DNA from: Cynocephalus volans
Lineage: Eukaryota > Chordata > Mammalia > Dermoptera > Cynocephalidae
Direction of reading: 5' to 3'
DNA length: 64,000 nt
Assembly (NCBI RefSeq): GCF_027409185.1
Contig: NC_084463.1
Coordinates: 54,058,907-54,122,906, forward strand
The translations under genes were made by a program, and so were the position numbers. The notes under the pieces were generated by a model that saw only the letters and a program-made list of their open reading frames with translations, was not told the origin of the DNA and searched no databases. Every line of letters starts with the position of its first letter. Positions within the stretch are counted from its first letter, which is position 1. This document shows positions 27,907 to 40,600 of the stretch, piece by piece.

Positions 27907-29051
27907 GCTAGGAATAAATCAACACTTTTCAATAACAACTCTTAATGTAAAAGGCTTAAATTCCCCAATCAAAAGACACAGACTGACTGGATTAAAAAGG
28001 AGGACCCAACTATATGCTGCCTTCAAGAAACCCACCGCAACCATAAAGACTCACATAGACTAAGAGTGAAAGGATGGAAAAAGATTTACCATGCAAACAG
28101 AAAAGAAAAACGAGCTGGAGTAGCTATTCTTATATCTGATAAAATAGACTTTAAACTAAAAATCATAAAAAGAGACAATGAGGAACACTACGTAATGATA
28201 AAAGGACTGATCCACCAAGAAGACATAACAATCATAAATATGTATGCACCCAATGTTGGAGCAGCTAGATTTATAAAACAAACTCTATTAGAACTAAAGA
28301 AGGAAACAGACACTAATACCATAATAGCAGGGGACCTGAACACCCCACTGTCAATATTGGACAGACCAGCTAGGCAAAGAATCAGCAGAGAAACACAAAT
28401 CTAAACAATACTCTAGACCAATTGGACTTGGCAGATATCTACAGAACATTCCATCCAACAACCTCAGAATATTCATTCTTCTCATCAGCACATGGATCAT
28501 TCTCCAGGATAGATCACATATTAGGTCACAAATCAAGTCTCAACAAATTCCAAAAAATTGAATTATCCCATGTATTTTCTCAGACAACAATGGATTAAAA
28601 TTAGAAATCAATAACAAACGAAATTCTGGAAACTATACAAACACATGGAAATTAAACAGCATTCTACTTAATGACATATGGGTCCAAGAAGAAATCAAGC
28701 AGGAAATCAAAAAATTTATTGAAACTAATGAAAATAATGATACATCATACCAAAACCTGTGGGTTACTGCAAAAGCAGTACTAAGGGGGAAATTTATTGC
28801 ATTGAATGCTCACCTCAGAAGAATGGAAAGATGGCCAGTGAACAAAGTAAAGCTTCACCTTAATGAACTATAAAAACAAGAACAATACAAACCTAAAGTT
28901 AGCAGACAGAAAGAAATCATTAAGATCAGAGCAGAACTAAATGAAATTGAAACTCAAAAAACAATACAAAAGATCAATGAATCAAAAAGTTGGTTTTTTG
29001 AAAAGATAAATAAAATTGACAAACCATTAGCATGGCTAACAAAAAAAAGAG
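27907..29051 (+). pseudogene. L1 ORF2 endonuclease and linker, frameshifted
   Basis: ORF2 starts ATGCTAGGAATAAATCAACA. The frame is lost early, where GACTGACTGACTGG of the sister L1 has become GACTGACTGG. Most of the endonuclease is open again at 28066-28404 (GVAILISDK, AGDLNTPL). A second shift follows near 28400, then the domain end (SSAHGSF-like, SHVFSD-like sequence) is in another frame. The linker to RT follows with one stop near 28871. Confidence 0.85.
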
Positions 29052-30338
29052 ATGAGTCAAAGAACAAAAATTAGAAATGAGAAAGGTGATATTACAATTG
29101 ATGCATCTGAAATACAAGGAATCATTCGAGACTACGATAAACAACTATACGCCAACAAATTTGAAAATCTGGAGGAAATGGATAAATTTCTGGACACACA
29201 CAAGCTCCCAAAACTGAGCCATGAAAATGTAGAAAGTCTGAACAGACCAATAACAATAAATGAGATTGAAGCTGTCATCAGAAGGCTCCCAACAAAGAAA
29301 AGCCCAGGACCAGATGGATTCACAGCAGAATTTTACCAAATTTTGAAAGAGGAATTGACACCAATTCTTTACAAACTATTCCAAAAGATTGAAACAGACG
29401 CAAATCTCCCAAACTCGTTCTATGAAGAAAACATTATCCTGATAACAAAACCAGGTAAAGATATAACCAAAAAAGAAAACTACAGGCTGATATCCTTGAT
29501 GAATATAGATGCAAAAATCCTCACTAAAATACTAGCAAACAGAATACAGCAACACATATGTAAAATTATTCACCACGATCAAGTGGGATTCATCCCAGGG
29601 ATGCAAGGTTGGTTCAACATTCTCAAATCAATAAATGTGATACACCATATTAATAAACTCAAACACAAGGACCATATGATCATCTCTATAGATGCTGAAA
29701 AAGCATTTGATAAAGTTCAGCACTCATTCATGACAAAGACCCTCTGTAAGTTAGGTATAGATGGAAAATATCTCAACATAATTAAAGCCATATATGATAA
29801 ACCCGCTGCCAATATCACCCTGAATGGGAGAAAGCTGAAAGCTTTTCCTTTAAGAACAGGAACTAGACAAGGATGCCCACTCTCACCACTCCTATTCCAC
29901 ATAGTGTTGGAAGTACTAGCCAGAGCAATCAGAGAAGAGAAGGAAATAAAGGACATCCAGATTGGAAAAGATGAAGTCAAACTGTCCCTCTTTGCAGATG
30001 ACATGATCCTATATATCAAACAGCCTAAAGCCTCTACAAAAAAACTCTTGGAGTTGATAAATGATTTCAGCACAGTAGCAGGATACAAAATCAACACACA
30101 AAAATCAGTAGCATTTCTATTCTCCAATAGTGAACATGCAGAAAGAGAAATCAAGAAAGCCTGCCCATTTACAATAGCCACCAAAAAAATAAAATACTTA
30201 GGAATTGAGTTAACCAAGGAGGTGAAAAATCTCTATAATGAGAACTACAAACCACTGCTGAGAGAAATTAGAGAGGACACAAGAAAATGGAAAGATATTC
30301 CATGCTCTTGGATTGGAAGAATCAACATAGTGAAATAG
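29052..30338 (+). pseudogene. L1 ORF2 reverse transcriptase, long open segment
   Basis: A 428-codon open stretch with all main RT blocks: [44 protein letters not shown] and the catalytic FADDMILYI. It is the best-kept coding segment of any transposon in the window. The frame ends at a TAG near 30336 caused by a small change relative to the sister copy. In live L1 it makes cDNA at the nicked target. The upstream endonuclease is out of frame, so the protein is not complete. Confidence 0.9.
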
Positions 30339-31706
30339 TCCATACTGCCCAAAGTGATATACAAATTCAATGCAATCCCTATCAAAATTCCAATGACATT
30401 TTTCTCAGAAATGGAAAAGACTATCCAGACATTTATATGGAAGAACAAAAGACCATGCATAGCCAAAGCAATTCTGAGCAAAAAAAAAAAAAAAAAAAAA
30501 GCTGGAGGCATAACACTACCTGACTTTAAACTATACTATAAAGCTGTAATAACCCAAACAGCATGGTACTTGCATAAATACAGACACATGATCAATGGAA
30601 TAGAATAGAGAATCCAGAAATCAACCCACACACTTACTGACATCTGATCTTTGACAAAGGCACCAAACCTATACATGGGGAAGAGATGGCAAATGGTGCT
30701 GGGATAACTGGATATCCATATGCAAGAGAATGAAACTGGATGCATACCTCGCACCATATACTAAAATCAACTCAAAATGGATTAAAGAATTAAATATACA
30801 CCCTGAAACAATAAAACTTAAAGAAAACATAGGAGAAACACTTCAGGAAGTAGGACTGGACACAGACTTCTTGAATACAACCCAAAAGCAAGGGCAACCA
30901 AAGGAAAAAATAAACAAACAGATTATATCAAACTAAAAAGCTTCTGCACAGCAAAAGAATCAATTAACAGAGGTAAAAGACAACCAACAGAGTGGGAGAA
31001 AATATTTGCAAAATATACTTCTGACAAAGGATTAATATCCAGAATATACAAGGAAGTGAAACAACTTTACAAGAAAAAAACAAGCAACCCAATTAAAAGA
31101 TGGGCAAAAGAGCTAAGTAGGCATTTCTCTTAGAAAGATATACATTTGGCCAACAGACATATGAAAAAATGCTCAACATCACTCAGCATTTGGGAAATGC
31201 AAATCAAAACCACACTGAGATACCATCTCACCCCAGTTAGGATGGCTAAAATCCAAAAGACTCTGAACGATAAATGCTGGCGAGGTTGTGGAGAAAAAGG
31301 AACTCTCATACATTGTTGGTGGGACTGCAAAATGATGCAGCCTCTATGGAAAATGGTATGGAGGTTCCTCAAACAATTGCAGATAGATCTACCATATGAC
31401 CCAGTTATCTCACTGCTGGGAATATACCCAGAGGAATGGAAATCATCAAGTCGAAGGTATACCTGTTCACCAATACTCATCACAGCACTCTTTACAATAG
31501 CCAAGAGTTGGAACCAGCCCAAATGTCCATCATCGGACGAGTGGGTATGGAAAGTGTGGTATATCTATACAATGGAATACTATTCAGCTATAAAAAAGAG
31601 TGAAATACTGCCATTTGCAACAACAGCGATGGACCTTGAGAGAATTATATTAAGTCAGGCACAGAAAGAGAAATACCACATGTTGTCACTTACTGGTGGA
31701 AGCTAA
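30339..31706 (+). pseudogene. L1 ORF2 C-terminal domain, broken
   Basis: Carries the ORF2 C-terminal sequence in several frames, with an A run at 30480-30500 marking one break. The last open segment (31146-31706) includes [18 protein letters not shown], the cysteine-histidine motif of L1 ORF2, and ends [15 protein letters not shown] onward to the normal stop region. Confidence 0.88.
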
Positions 31707-31720
31707 AAATAAATAAATAA

Positions 31721-31723
<3 letters not shown>

Positions 31724-31767
<44 letters not shown>
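31724..31767 (+). repeat. CA dinucleotide microsatellite
   Basis: About 22 uninterrupted CA units directly after the L1 3' end and its AAAT tail. Confidence 0.98.
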
Positions 31768-31769
<2 letters not shown>

Positions 31770-32849
31770 TGTTGTAATTTTACTTTTTTAGTTGTCATAT
31801 AGGTATTGCTATTATAGAAGCCATGTTTATTTTTGCAGATACATTTTAAAGTATGAAAAAATCATGCATCTGTTTTCCTTTAAATGGTAAAACCAATGAG
31901 AAGTTAACATGGTAGCTCTCTTCCAAGCCATTAGAAAATGTTTGTTCTCATCCAATAAACTAATTTGTCTGTCTTCAATGGATTGTACTAAACAGTTGTA
32001 AAAGGTTTGTCCCTCTCTCACATATAAACAACTGTTTATTATTACAATCTATTGACATGACCCTATTAAATTCTAAGTCTTAATCCTATAGCCATTGTAG
32101 GGAAATGAGCCATGTATTTGCCACCTGAAACAGACTAATACTCATCACACTCATAGTAACCCAGCTAACATGAGGCCTTGGTTTCTGTCTCATGTTGTGA
32201 ACACCCCCTTTTCTCCTGGGTCTCCCTATATTCTAACTAGATACCATTTCCTTTGCAGCAAGGGCACGTGATACAGTGTGTTTCAAATTAACACCTCATG
32301 CACTTTACGATTCATCTTTTGAGTCTTGTCTGTAGACAGAAATCTTAATTCTATAAATTGGCAAGGCTGGTAATTAAGATTCCGATGGGAATGCCAAAAA
32401 GAAGTCACCTTGATTATTCTGACTCTAGAGAATCTGATTCATGTCTCTCCTCTAACTTCTGGCAGTGTACCAGCAATCCTTGACATCCCCTGGCTTGTAG
32501 AATCATCACCCTGATGTTTGCCTTCATCTTCCCATAATGTTCTCCCTGTGTGGTGTGTGCACAAATTCCCCCTATTTATAAGGACATCAATCACGCTGGA
32601 TTAACTAATTACAACTGCAATGGCAGTATTGAAAAATAACATCACATTCTGTGATAGTGTGGTTTAGGACTTTAATATGTAAATTTTGGGGAAGGGCAAA
32701 CACAATTTTAATCATAATAGAAACTTATCACTGACTACTGCAGAAGCTACAAATGCTAGCACCTCCTCACTAAATGGAGTATAACAAGTCTCCTGTTGGT
32801 ATGAATAGAGACAGCCCATCACATTACTCTAGATTTCACATTAGCTACT
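31768..32849. other. Unassigned stretch
   Basis: AT-rich sequence with no gene, SINE or LTR I can recognise. Confidence 0.4.
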
Positions 32850-33246
32850 TGTATGGGTTTGCTTGGGCTGCCATACAAAACACCACAGACTGGGCAGCTT
32901 AACCAACACAAATGTATTTTCTAATGGTTCTAGAGGCTGGATGTTGAAGATCAAGGTGCTGCAGGATTCGTTTTCCCTAAGGCTCTCTCCTTGGCTGGCA
33001 GATGTTTGCCTTCTCTCTTTCTCTTCACATGGTCATCCTCTGTGCACAATCACCCCTGGTGTGTCTATGTATGTCCTGATCCCCCCCTGTTGTAAGGACA
33101 ACAGATTTTTTTAGGGCCCAAACTCATTTAAACCTAACCACCTCTTTAAAGACCCTATCTCAAAATGCAGTCATCTTTTGAAGTTTCTGGGTTTAAGATT
33201 GCAACATAATTTTGTTTGGGGGGGTGGACAGAAATTAACCCATACA
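32850..33246 (-). repeat. MLT1-type MaLR LTR, minus strand
   Basis: The plus strand begins TGTATGGGTTTGCTTGGGCT and continues GCCATACAAAACACCACAGA, the reverse of the MLT1 3' end, then CTTCACATGGTCATC and CCACCTCTTTAAAGACCCT. It ends near CCCATACA. About 400 bp, moderately diverged. Confidence 0.85.
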
Positions 33247-34334
33247 GTAGTCAGGGTGGTGTCTGTGTCATTACTAATATTTAGATTATAACTATGTGCA
33301 TCCACTCAGATATCTGCCAGGCACCTCAGGCCAGGCAGGTCGTATCCTGGAGTCACACACACTTTTCTTGTGACCCCTCTCCTGGAGGTGGCACTGCTCT
33401 CTCAAGCAGAAGTCTTGTAAATCCAGATCGCCACACTTCCCTACCTCCCACCTAGTGGTTGCTGCTGTGTTTATCACTAGACAAATGTCTCCTCTTTTTT
33501 TTTTTTGTACAAACTGACTGTGTTCTGAGAAGTTCATGATATCCTGGTCTAACAAGATCTCACATGGAGGTGGAGGGTTCCATTGTGCAGGACTGTCACC
33601 TGGGAGGATTGGTGGCCCTGCCCTTCAGTATCTAATCTCTCGGGGTAACCTGCAACCAAATGCCCTTGACTCAGAGTCGTACTGTGTGTCCTGAAAAGGA
33701 CCATCTTGGTTTACATAAATAGAAGCTTCCCTATAAGCATCTCTCCTCACCTACTTATGCCACTCCACACTGGTCACTTCAGCCTCCAGGCCCTTCTACA
33801 CTTGGAAGGTTCTGATGCCCCAGAAGACTTGGATCCTGGACATGCAGGACAATGGTGGTCAGTTGGGCAGTGGAGTTTCCACCTACAGTGTGGATGTGCT
33901 CAGAGTGGACTTCACTGGACAGTGATTACATCAGGCATGTTGGGACCCAGAAGTCCTTTGTGCCTCTGACCATGAGTTAAACATGTCCTTGGGTCCAAGA
34001 ACAAAGGCTGTCTAATTGGCTCCTTCTAGAATGGGAATCTGTGCTCTGAGGACACCTGGACTTCAGTGTGACTAAAATGGTCGTCAAGCTCTTTACCCAA
34101 ATCTGACCTTGTCAGTATCCCCTTCTTCGGCCAGCAGGACCAGCATCTAATCACTCAGTGGAGCCAGATGTCCAGATTTTATCTCCAAAATCTCCTTTAT
34201 CTTCACTGCCCACACCTGTATAGTCACAGTTCTGCCCTAAAGAGCTTTCTTTCCATCCATAAATTTCTCATTTTGGCCACTGTCGTTGGTGGTTGGGACG
34301 ATACCAACTTGCAATTGGCCTTGCATCTGATACG
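33247..34334. other. Unassigned stretch
   Basis: No recognisable gene or repeat; one T run at 33487-33506. Open frames here are short and without motifs. Confidence 0.4.
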
Positions 34335-34433
34335 TTTTTTTTTCTTATCAGCTGGCCAGTAAGAGGATCAAACCCTGAATCTTAGTGTTATCAGCAAAAT
34401 GCTATAACCCACTAAGCTAATTAGCCAGCCCCT
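34335..34433 (-). repeat. tRNA-Ile-derived SINE, minus strand
   Basis: Minus strand reads GGGGCTGGCTAATTAGCTTA, then GCTGATAACACTAAG and TTACTGGCCAGC, followed by an A-rich tail (T run 34336-34343 on plus). It ends 3 nt from the telomere-like block. Confidence 0.8.
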
Positions 34434-34435
34434 TA

Positions 34436-34944
34436 TGTTAATTCTTAACCCTAACTTCTAACACCTAATATTTAACCCCTAACCCTTTCCCTAACACACC
34501 ATTATCTTCAACTCTATCCACTGAGCCTAAGCCCTAAACCATGAACACAACCTATTACCATAATCCTTAACTTCTAACATGTGATACACATTACCTATCC
34601 CTAAACCCTACCACTTAACTCCAATTCCAACTCTAACCCCTAAACCCAACTCTTTCCCCTAAACTGAAGCCTAACCCTAACCTTACCTTAAGCCTAAATC
34701 TAAACCTTGAACTCTAATAATAAGCCTCAATCCTAATCTCTAAATCTAACCTCAACAGCAAGCCTATCCTTAACCACTAACACTAATCCTAGCACTTAAC
34801 CCTACCCCAATTGTAAAATTAACCTCTAACCCCAAACTACCTACCCCCTAACCACTAATCCTAATCCTATCTCTAACTCCTGTCTCTAATTCTACCTGAA
34901 CCCCAAACTCGACATCAACACCAACCCTAACCCTCACTGTACCC
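34436..34944 (+). repeat. Degenerate interstitial telomeric sequence (CCCTAA)n
   Basis: About 500 bp of variants of CCCTAA: AACCCTAACTTCTAACACC, CCCCTAACCCTTTCCCTAAC, CTAACCCTAACCTTACC, CAACCCTAACCCTCAC and many single-change forms such as CCTAAT, CTCTAA and CACTAA. Hardly any uninterrupted pair of perfect hexamers remains, so it is old. The C-rich strand on plus is the pattern of a left chromosome end. Confidence 0.88.
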
Positions 34945-35289
34945 GGGTGGTGTTGGGCTCTGGAGGTTGCATCAGTTTCCTCCTTTCCCAAGGCTCACCT
35001 GGCGTTTTCCACACGAGTCTCCTGTTGTCCCCTGTCCTCCTCTTCTGTGTTCTTTCCCACCTACCTTCTGTCCTTCACCTTCACAGAACCTGGTCACGCT
35101 GCATTCCTTCTGCTCTGACTCCAGAGCACCCCTGGTCCCGACATGAGCACCTGCTCATTCACTCGGGGAGGACTGTACTCCTCTGCCACCTCCTTGGGTT
35201 TACTTTTATTCCTGTTATTATCACCAACATGTCATTGCTATTGTTAAAATCATCACTGTTGTAATTATTACAGTTTTCATTTTTGTCAT
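34945..35289. other. Unassigned stretch right of telomeric block
   Basis: Moderately GC-rich, pyrimidine-rich. A chance open frame at 34947-35264 has no domain. Confidence 0.4.
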
Positions 35290-35990
35290 TGTTGAACAAT
35301 AATTGAACCCAGCCTTGTGGTCAAGCTATCCTGCATTCTAAAACTGAGTGGACACTGCATTTGGGTGAAGCCCCCCCAAAAGTTTAATAAAAGTGAGCTG
35401 TGGCTTTGGTCCCTCAAGCTGATGTGACTTAGGATCTGTGAACAGACTCTCTAATTAAGGAGTTAGGATTTACAACTAGCAATCAAGTAGGGAAGTAGAA
35501 AGAAGACAGCTGGGCAGGATGGGATGTTACCTAAGTGATGAGGAGGACCATAAAATAGAGTCAGTGAGTTCAAGGAACAGGAGACCTTATCTCAACACAC
35601 ATCCTTGAGATGTCTTTACAGGAAAAAACCCAGAAATTTACCAGCCCTGCAATTTTCTGAGGAGGTGAACTGACAGGAACACAGACTGATAGGAGCCTGG
35701 TAAGTGATAAAGGAAACTAAAAGTTGTGTCTTTGTTCATGGAGATCCTGCTTCTTTGTGTTCAGAGACGCAGCCACTCAGGACAGTCAACTGGTGACTCA
35801 CACAGCCCCTTCCCCCACCCCCAACACTTTCTTTAAAACTCCCTGCCTGTAAGTGTTCTCAGAGATCAGGATGTTTCTGAGCTTTAGCCACCTGGACCCT
35901 GTTACTTGGCCTTGTAATTAAAGCTTCATTTCCCTCGCTGCAACTCGTGCCAGTGTTCTGGCTTTAGCTGCAAATCATGTGAAGTGACAC
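35290..35990 (+). repeat. ERV LTR-like sequence, plus strand
   Basis: A promoter-like TTTAAAACTCCCTGCC (about 35832), a poly(A)-like TTGTAATTAAAGCTTCATTT (about 35912) and a U5-like CAACTCGTGCCAGTGTTCTGG ending form the usual 3' half of a class I LTR. The left boundary is uncertain; TTTAATAAAAGTGAGC at about 35381 may belong to another copy. Confidence 0.5.
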
Positions 35991-36949
35991 AAGTATGTTT
36001 CCATTACACTTGCAGCTCACAGCTGGCCACGTCTCAGCCCTGTGACAAGTCAGCTCATGTCGAGACATCTTTGAGCTTCTATAACATGGGGTCACTGACT
36101 CTGATCGCATGGAGGAGGTTGGGCATCCAAGCTGCCCTGACCATGTGACCCCACCTTGTCTCACCCCAGGGAGGGGAGATCTGCTGCGTTTGGATGGTCC
36201 AGGCAGACATGCTGGAGAAGTTGCTGAAGCACCAAGTGCAGCCCCCTGGACAGTAATCCCTCTGACACCCCCACCTTCCTGTGCTCCTGCTGAGCCCTCA
36301 TCTCCACCTACTGGGTGCTCGACCTGCTGCTGGGAGGGTGAGCACAGCTCCTCTATGGCATAGAGGTGACCTGGCTCCAACTAGCTATGTTTTAAGAATG
36401 TCACTGCACCTGAGCTGTTTGCACCTCTGAAAAATGGGTGCCAAAAATACCAGACCAAGAGGGTCATTGCAGGGACCAGATGGAATGAGCCATGGAAAGT
36501 GCCTGCCTGGTGTCTGCCCCTGCAGACAGGACTGGAAGGGCTGCTCATGTCAACTATTTCCCCCTCCCCCATGAAATGGCCCCTGTCTCAGCTCTCACCA
36601 GCCCCTGGGTTTGATTTGCACTGGTTTTGCATTTGTAATAGAGGTTTGGGATACCATCTAGAGGTCCCTGGGGACAGACAGATGGACCCAAGTCCACTCA
36701 GGTATCTGTGGAGGGGTTGGTTGCGGTTCATTCATTCAACAGACATACATGAAATGCCTACCATTCAGTCACTTTTCAGGGCACTTAGCCTATTCCATTA
36801 AACAGAATAAATTCCCGTCCTACTGGGCTTCCCCTGTAGTTGGGAGTCAGTGAGTCCCAGTAGGGCTCGTAGCAGGTCCTGTCCAGACCACAGATGTGCT
36901 TCCTCCTGTAGATTTGGATGGAGCCTCCCCTATTGTGATGGGGATGGCA
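35991..36949. other. GC-richer stretch, mostly unassigned
   Basis: At about 36720-36830 TTCATTCATTCAACAGACAT and following look like an old L2/MIR-age repeat end. Open frames on both strands at 35964-36380 have no domain I know. Confidence 0.35.
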
Positions 36950-37604
36950 GACCTTAGTGTTACCAAACTCAGGTCCAACTGCCCACCCCCTGAAGGAGAA
37001 AAAAATTCTCAGATGTCGAATGGTTGGTGTTAGAAAAGCAGATGTATTCAGCTGAAGGAGATGGTAGCCTATCGCATCTCAAAGATTTAGATTTACTGAG
37101 GGGATCCTAAATGATGGCTTGAGGGAATGGAACATAGGAGGTGAAAAGCAGGAGAGAAGGGTACCTGAGCTACAAGGGGTCCAAGTCTATGAGTTAGGAG
37201 GTCTCACCAAGGCTTCTTCTGGTTTCTGTTCTCACCTTCACTGTTATCTTGGGACCCTGTAAGATTTCGATTTGCTCCAGTGTAGAATTGTCTTTTCTGC
37301 AGTCTATTGCATAGTTTCACCTCACGGAGCTCTGACTGACTTGGCTGGTGCCCAAGGTCAGCTTCCAGTCATTTGGCCTTGATCACTTCTTAAAACTCTA
37401 CAAGTGTCAAAGAAAGAACTTAGCTTTGCAAAGTACTGATTAGCTTCTCAGCCTTCTTCTCCTCTTTAACAAGCAAGATAAGAAAGTCAGGGGATGGAAA
37501 GAAAGAGTGGAAAGAGAAAGAAAAAAACTGTCCTCTTAAAAATCCCCTCACCTTGCATTGGTATTTTAATTCCCAACATGGCTTCAGTCCTGCTCACTCC
37601 AACA
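36950..37604 (-). repeat. ERV LTR, minus strand (copy 1 of a pair)
   Basis: On the minus strand it begins TGTTGGAGTGAGCAGGACTG, the same start as the LTR at 40820-41243. Shared blocks include AAAGCAGGAGAGAAGGG, CAAGTCTATGAG-like sequence and GGTCTCACCAAGGCTTC. This copy is longer, with about 300 extra bases between the shared blocks. Left end approximate. Confidence 0.65.
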
Positions 37605-40600
37605 CCAGGAGCAGCTGGAAATGTGAGCGGACTGTGGGACATGGGGGAGGGTCCTGGCAGTACCCTGGCCCCACACACCTTGTCATTTCCACTGGTGGGC
37701 TGAGGTCTGGGGCTCCCCCTGCAGGAGGGAAGGAGTCACAGAGCTAAGGACCAGGTCACTGGCACCCTGGGGAGGAGAGCCAGGCCCTGCCAGTATCAAT
37801 CCCCACCAATGACTTGATGGGCCCAGGACAGGGACAAGTGAGCCTCCTCCTCTCACATCAGCCACCCACCTCGGTCCTTTGTGCCCAGCTGCATATGGGG
37901 CTGGGGTGGCTGCAGCCATCAGTCCTGAGAATCACCTCAGTGGGAAGATGAGAATCTACAGAATAGGGAGCATGTTGGTGCATCAACTGCACGTTGAGAT
38001 GCCTCAGGGTCCCTGTGAAGGGTGGACAGGGATGGACTCTGCTTGTTTCATTTCTTAGAAAGTGACAAAGCACCTACTGTGTGCAGCCAGTAAAGGAACA
38101 GAGCAGGCACCACTCCTCCTCACCCAGAAGACACACAGGAGTGTGGCAGGCTTCCCTGATCATGGGGACAGGTGGCCATTGATGGAGCACTCCCTTGACA
38201 GAGGTTCTCTGCCAGCCTCTGGCCAATGGCCAGCCCTGCCACTGCCAGGACAGCCCTTGGGCTAGGGTGGGGGCTGACCTGTGAATGGGTGGGGCAGGCA
38301 CAGTCCACACAAGGGTTGTCATGTGGAGCTGTGGGGAAGGAGAGCCCAGGCCTATGGTTGTGCCATCCACCCACCTCCCCCAGCACCAACTCTCTGTCCT
38401 GGGTGTTGGCTGGACCAGGACCTGGACGGTGACTCTCTGCCCCAGCTCCCCTGCCTCCAGATGCGAGTGACCTACACCAGCTCACTGTGCCTGACATGGG
38501 CCTGCCGCACTGTGCCCACCTCCTCCTTGCCTTGCTGCAACCCTGGGGAACACAGAGGCAGAGCCAGATGGGCAGGAGGGCTGGGGAGGATGCATGTGAT
38601 CATGTGATGAGGCAATGAGGCTGGGCCACACAGAGAAGCCTCCAGAAGCAGGCAGACTGGACCCTGTGGGCTCAGATGTCCTGGCCTTCACCTGAGGGGA
38701 TACTGGGAGGGTCTAAAAACCTAGGTCTTGACACCACCACCAGGCTCCTGGTCCCCGGCAGGCTTGCTGCAGGTCACATGGACCAACATGCTCCTACCTG
38801 GGCACCCTCTCAGTGGATCCAGAGTCCCCATCCTTGCTGGGCCTCACCTGAGAACAGGGAATCAGGAATTGTCCGTGGATGGCCAAGACCCTATCAGACG
38901 CTAACCACAGGAGCCATCCCTCGGGATGCTGAGGCCAGAAAGCCCAGCAGGGGGCATTTCCAGGTCACAGGGTAAGGAGCAGCTTTATTTCTGGGGGTCT
39001 CTGAAGCAGGGCAGCTGCCTTCTGGCTGCTCCATTTAGGGTGTCCCATTCTCTGGCAGGTGCTAAAGGGACATGGTGCCACAGGAGCTCACAGCCAGCAC
39101 TTCCCCAATCCCTTCCAGGTCTGTCTGCACCAGGCCCAGTGCCCTGGGGTGCCGACGTGGAACACGCCGTGGGCATCAGCCTTCTGTCGCCTCCTGATGG
39201 TGCCAGCTCAGCAGGGAAGAGGGCGCAGAGCTGGGATCCTGCAGTCCGCAGCCAACCCCGAACATTTGAGCCCAGGGCAGGAAGGTGCCAGGGAGTGACA
39301 CAGAGGGGCTGGGGCCTCAGCAACGCTGCGGGAAGCACCTTCCCACGCAGTGTCTCCTAGAGGGATGGTCGGGAGGGCGGCTCTGCCTTCCTTCTGCCGG
39401 GGACAGGGCCTGCCGCCAGCAGGGGCCCGGGCGGCCTCAGGGGTGTCGCGGGTGTTGCGCCCGCCTCCCCGGGCTGTGCACCGGCTGCTGCCACCCGCCG
39501 GGCACAGACACCGCGGCTCCTGCGTGGCCTCCAGGGCGGCTGCGCGGCCTGCACAGTGCTGCAGGAGGACGCGGAGGCGCTCGGGGGAGGTCACGTCACA
39601 GCGCAGGCCACCAGCCTCCTCCTGCCCCGGAGCAACCAAGAAGCGCTTCTTCCTCCTGCAGGTGTGGACGGGACAGCGGAAGGGGTGGAAGGTGGCAGCA
39701 TGGAAGGACACCCGGCTGCCATGGCTCCGGCTTCCTGCCTGGTGGGGCTGCTGCGGACGTCGCAGCTTCTGAGCGGCTGATGGAGCTCAGCAGCCCCCAG
39801 GCCTCTGAGTGGAGGGGACCGTCACTCACGCGGGACACTGGGACACGCGCCCCAGCTCCGACACCATGGCCTGGCGGCCTCTCTTTTCCTGACGACCTTG
39901 GCATGACAGCCTGGTAAGTGGCCACACCTGCCACCCCACCCCATCAGCAGGGCCCCGCGGAAACACAGTGGTCATCGTCCATGTCCAGGGGGTCCCAGAT
40001 GTCATTTAGTCAGTCGAATGAGAAGTACACGGGCAGGTGAACACGTCCTCTGCCACAGAGACCCAGTGGGGTGACAGGGGTCTGTGGCAGGAGTGGCAGA
40101 AGCCACCTCCCTGCACCCAACCCTCACTGACGCTCCAGGTGAGATGCTGAGATGCTCTGGAAGGATGTGAACGGGGCCACTTGAGACCCCAGCCATTGGG
40201 GAGCTGCTAGATGACGCGGCCCCTTGAGGGATCCCAGCTGAGTCCCACCCAAATTGCTCATTACAGGATCACAAGCAAACAATGTGGCTTTGGGGTGGCT
40301 TGTGACAGCAGAGATGACCAGTATGGGCAGTGGCCCCCCTCTTGCACCACCCGGGGTTTGGCTTCTGGCTGAGCTGGGGGCTGTAATGCATTGTCACCAT
40401 CATCCTGCTTCCTAAACTGCAAGCCTCCTTCCCTTATTCACTGACACCAGTGAACTCAGCTCTGCCTACTGGATAGCAGGCTGCAGACCCCGCCATGAAG
40501 GCCACCCTTTCCCCTCATAAAGCCCCTCACCTCAGGTCCATCTCTGCAACCCCACTAACAGGAACAGTGCACTGTGGCCTATTAGACCAGCCCCAGGGAA

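Larger units (their letters stand above)
25765..31720 (+). mobile_element. Near-full-length L1 with repeated 5'UTR
   Basis: Order: GC-rich 5'UTR (25765-26731), ORF1 (26732-27729), 178-bp spacer, ORF2 (27907-31706), very short 3' end, then a CA microsatellite. It is about 5.95 kb, close to complete. It interrupts an MST LTR fragment at the 5' end. Each ORF carries a few stops or frameshifts, and long stretches remain open, so it is younger than most L1 pieces here but not intact. Confidence 0.93.

Noticed and set aside
34945-36380. Functional telomere or subtelomeric gene family
   Set aside because: The hexamers are too worn and no known subtelomeric gene was recognised.
38074-39360. Dense open frames in the GC-rich block
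   Set aside because: No domain, splice pattern or start context; expected by chance at this GC content.
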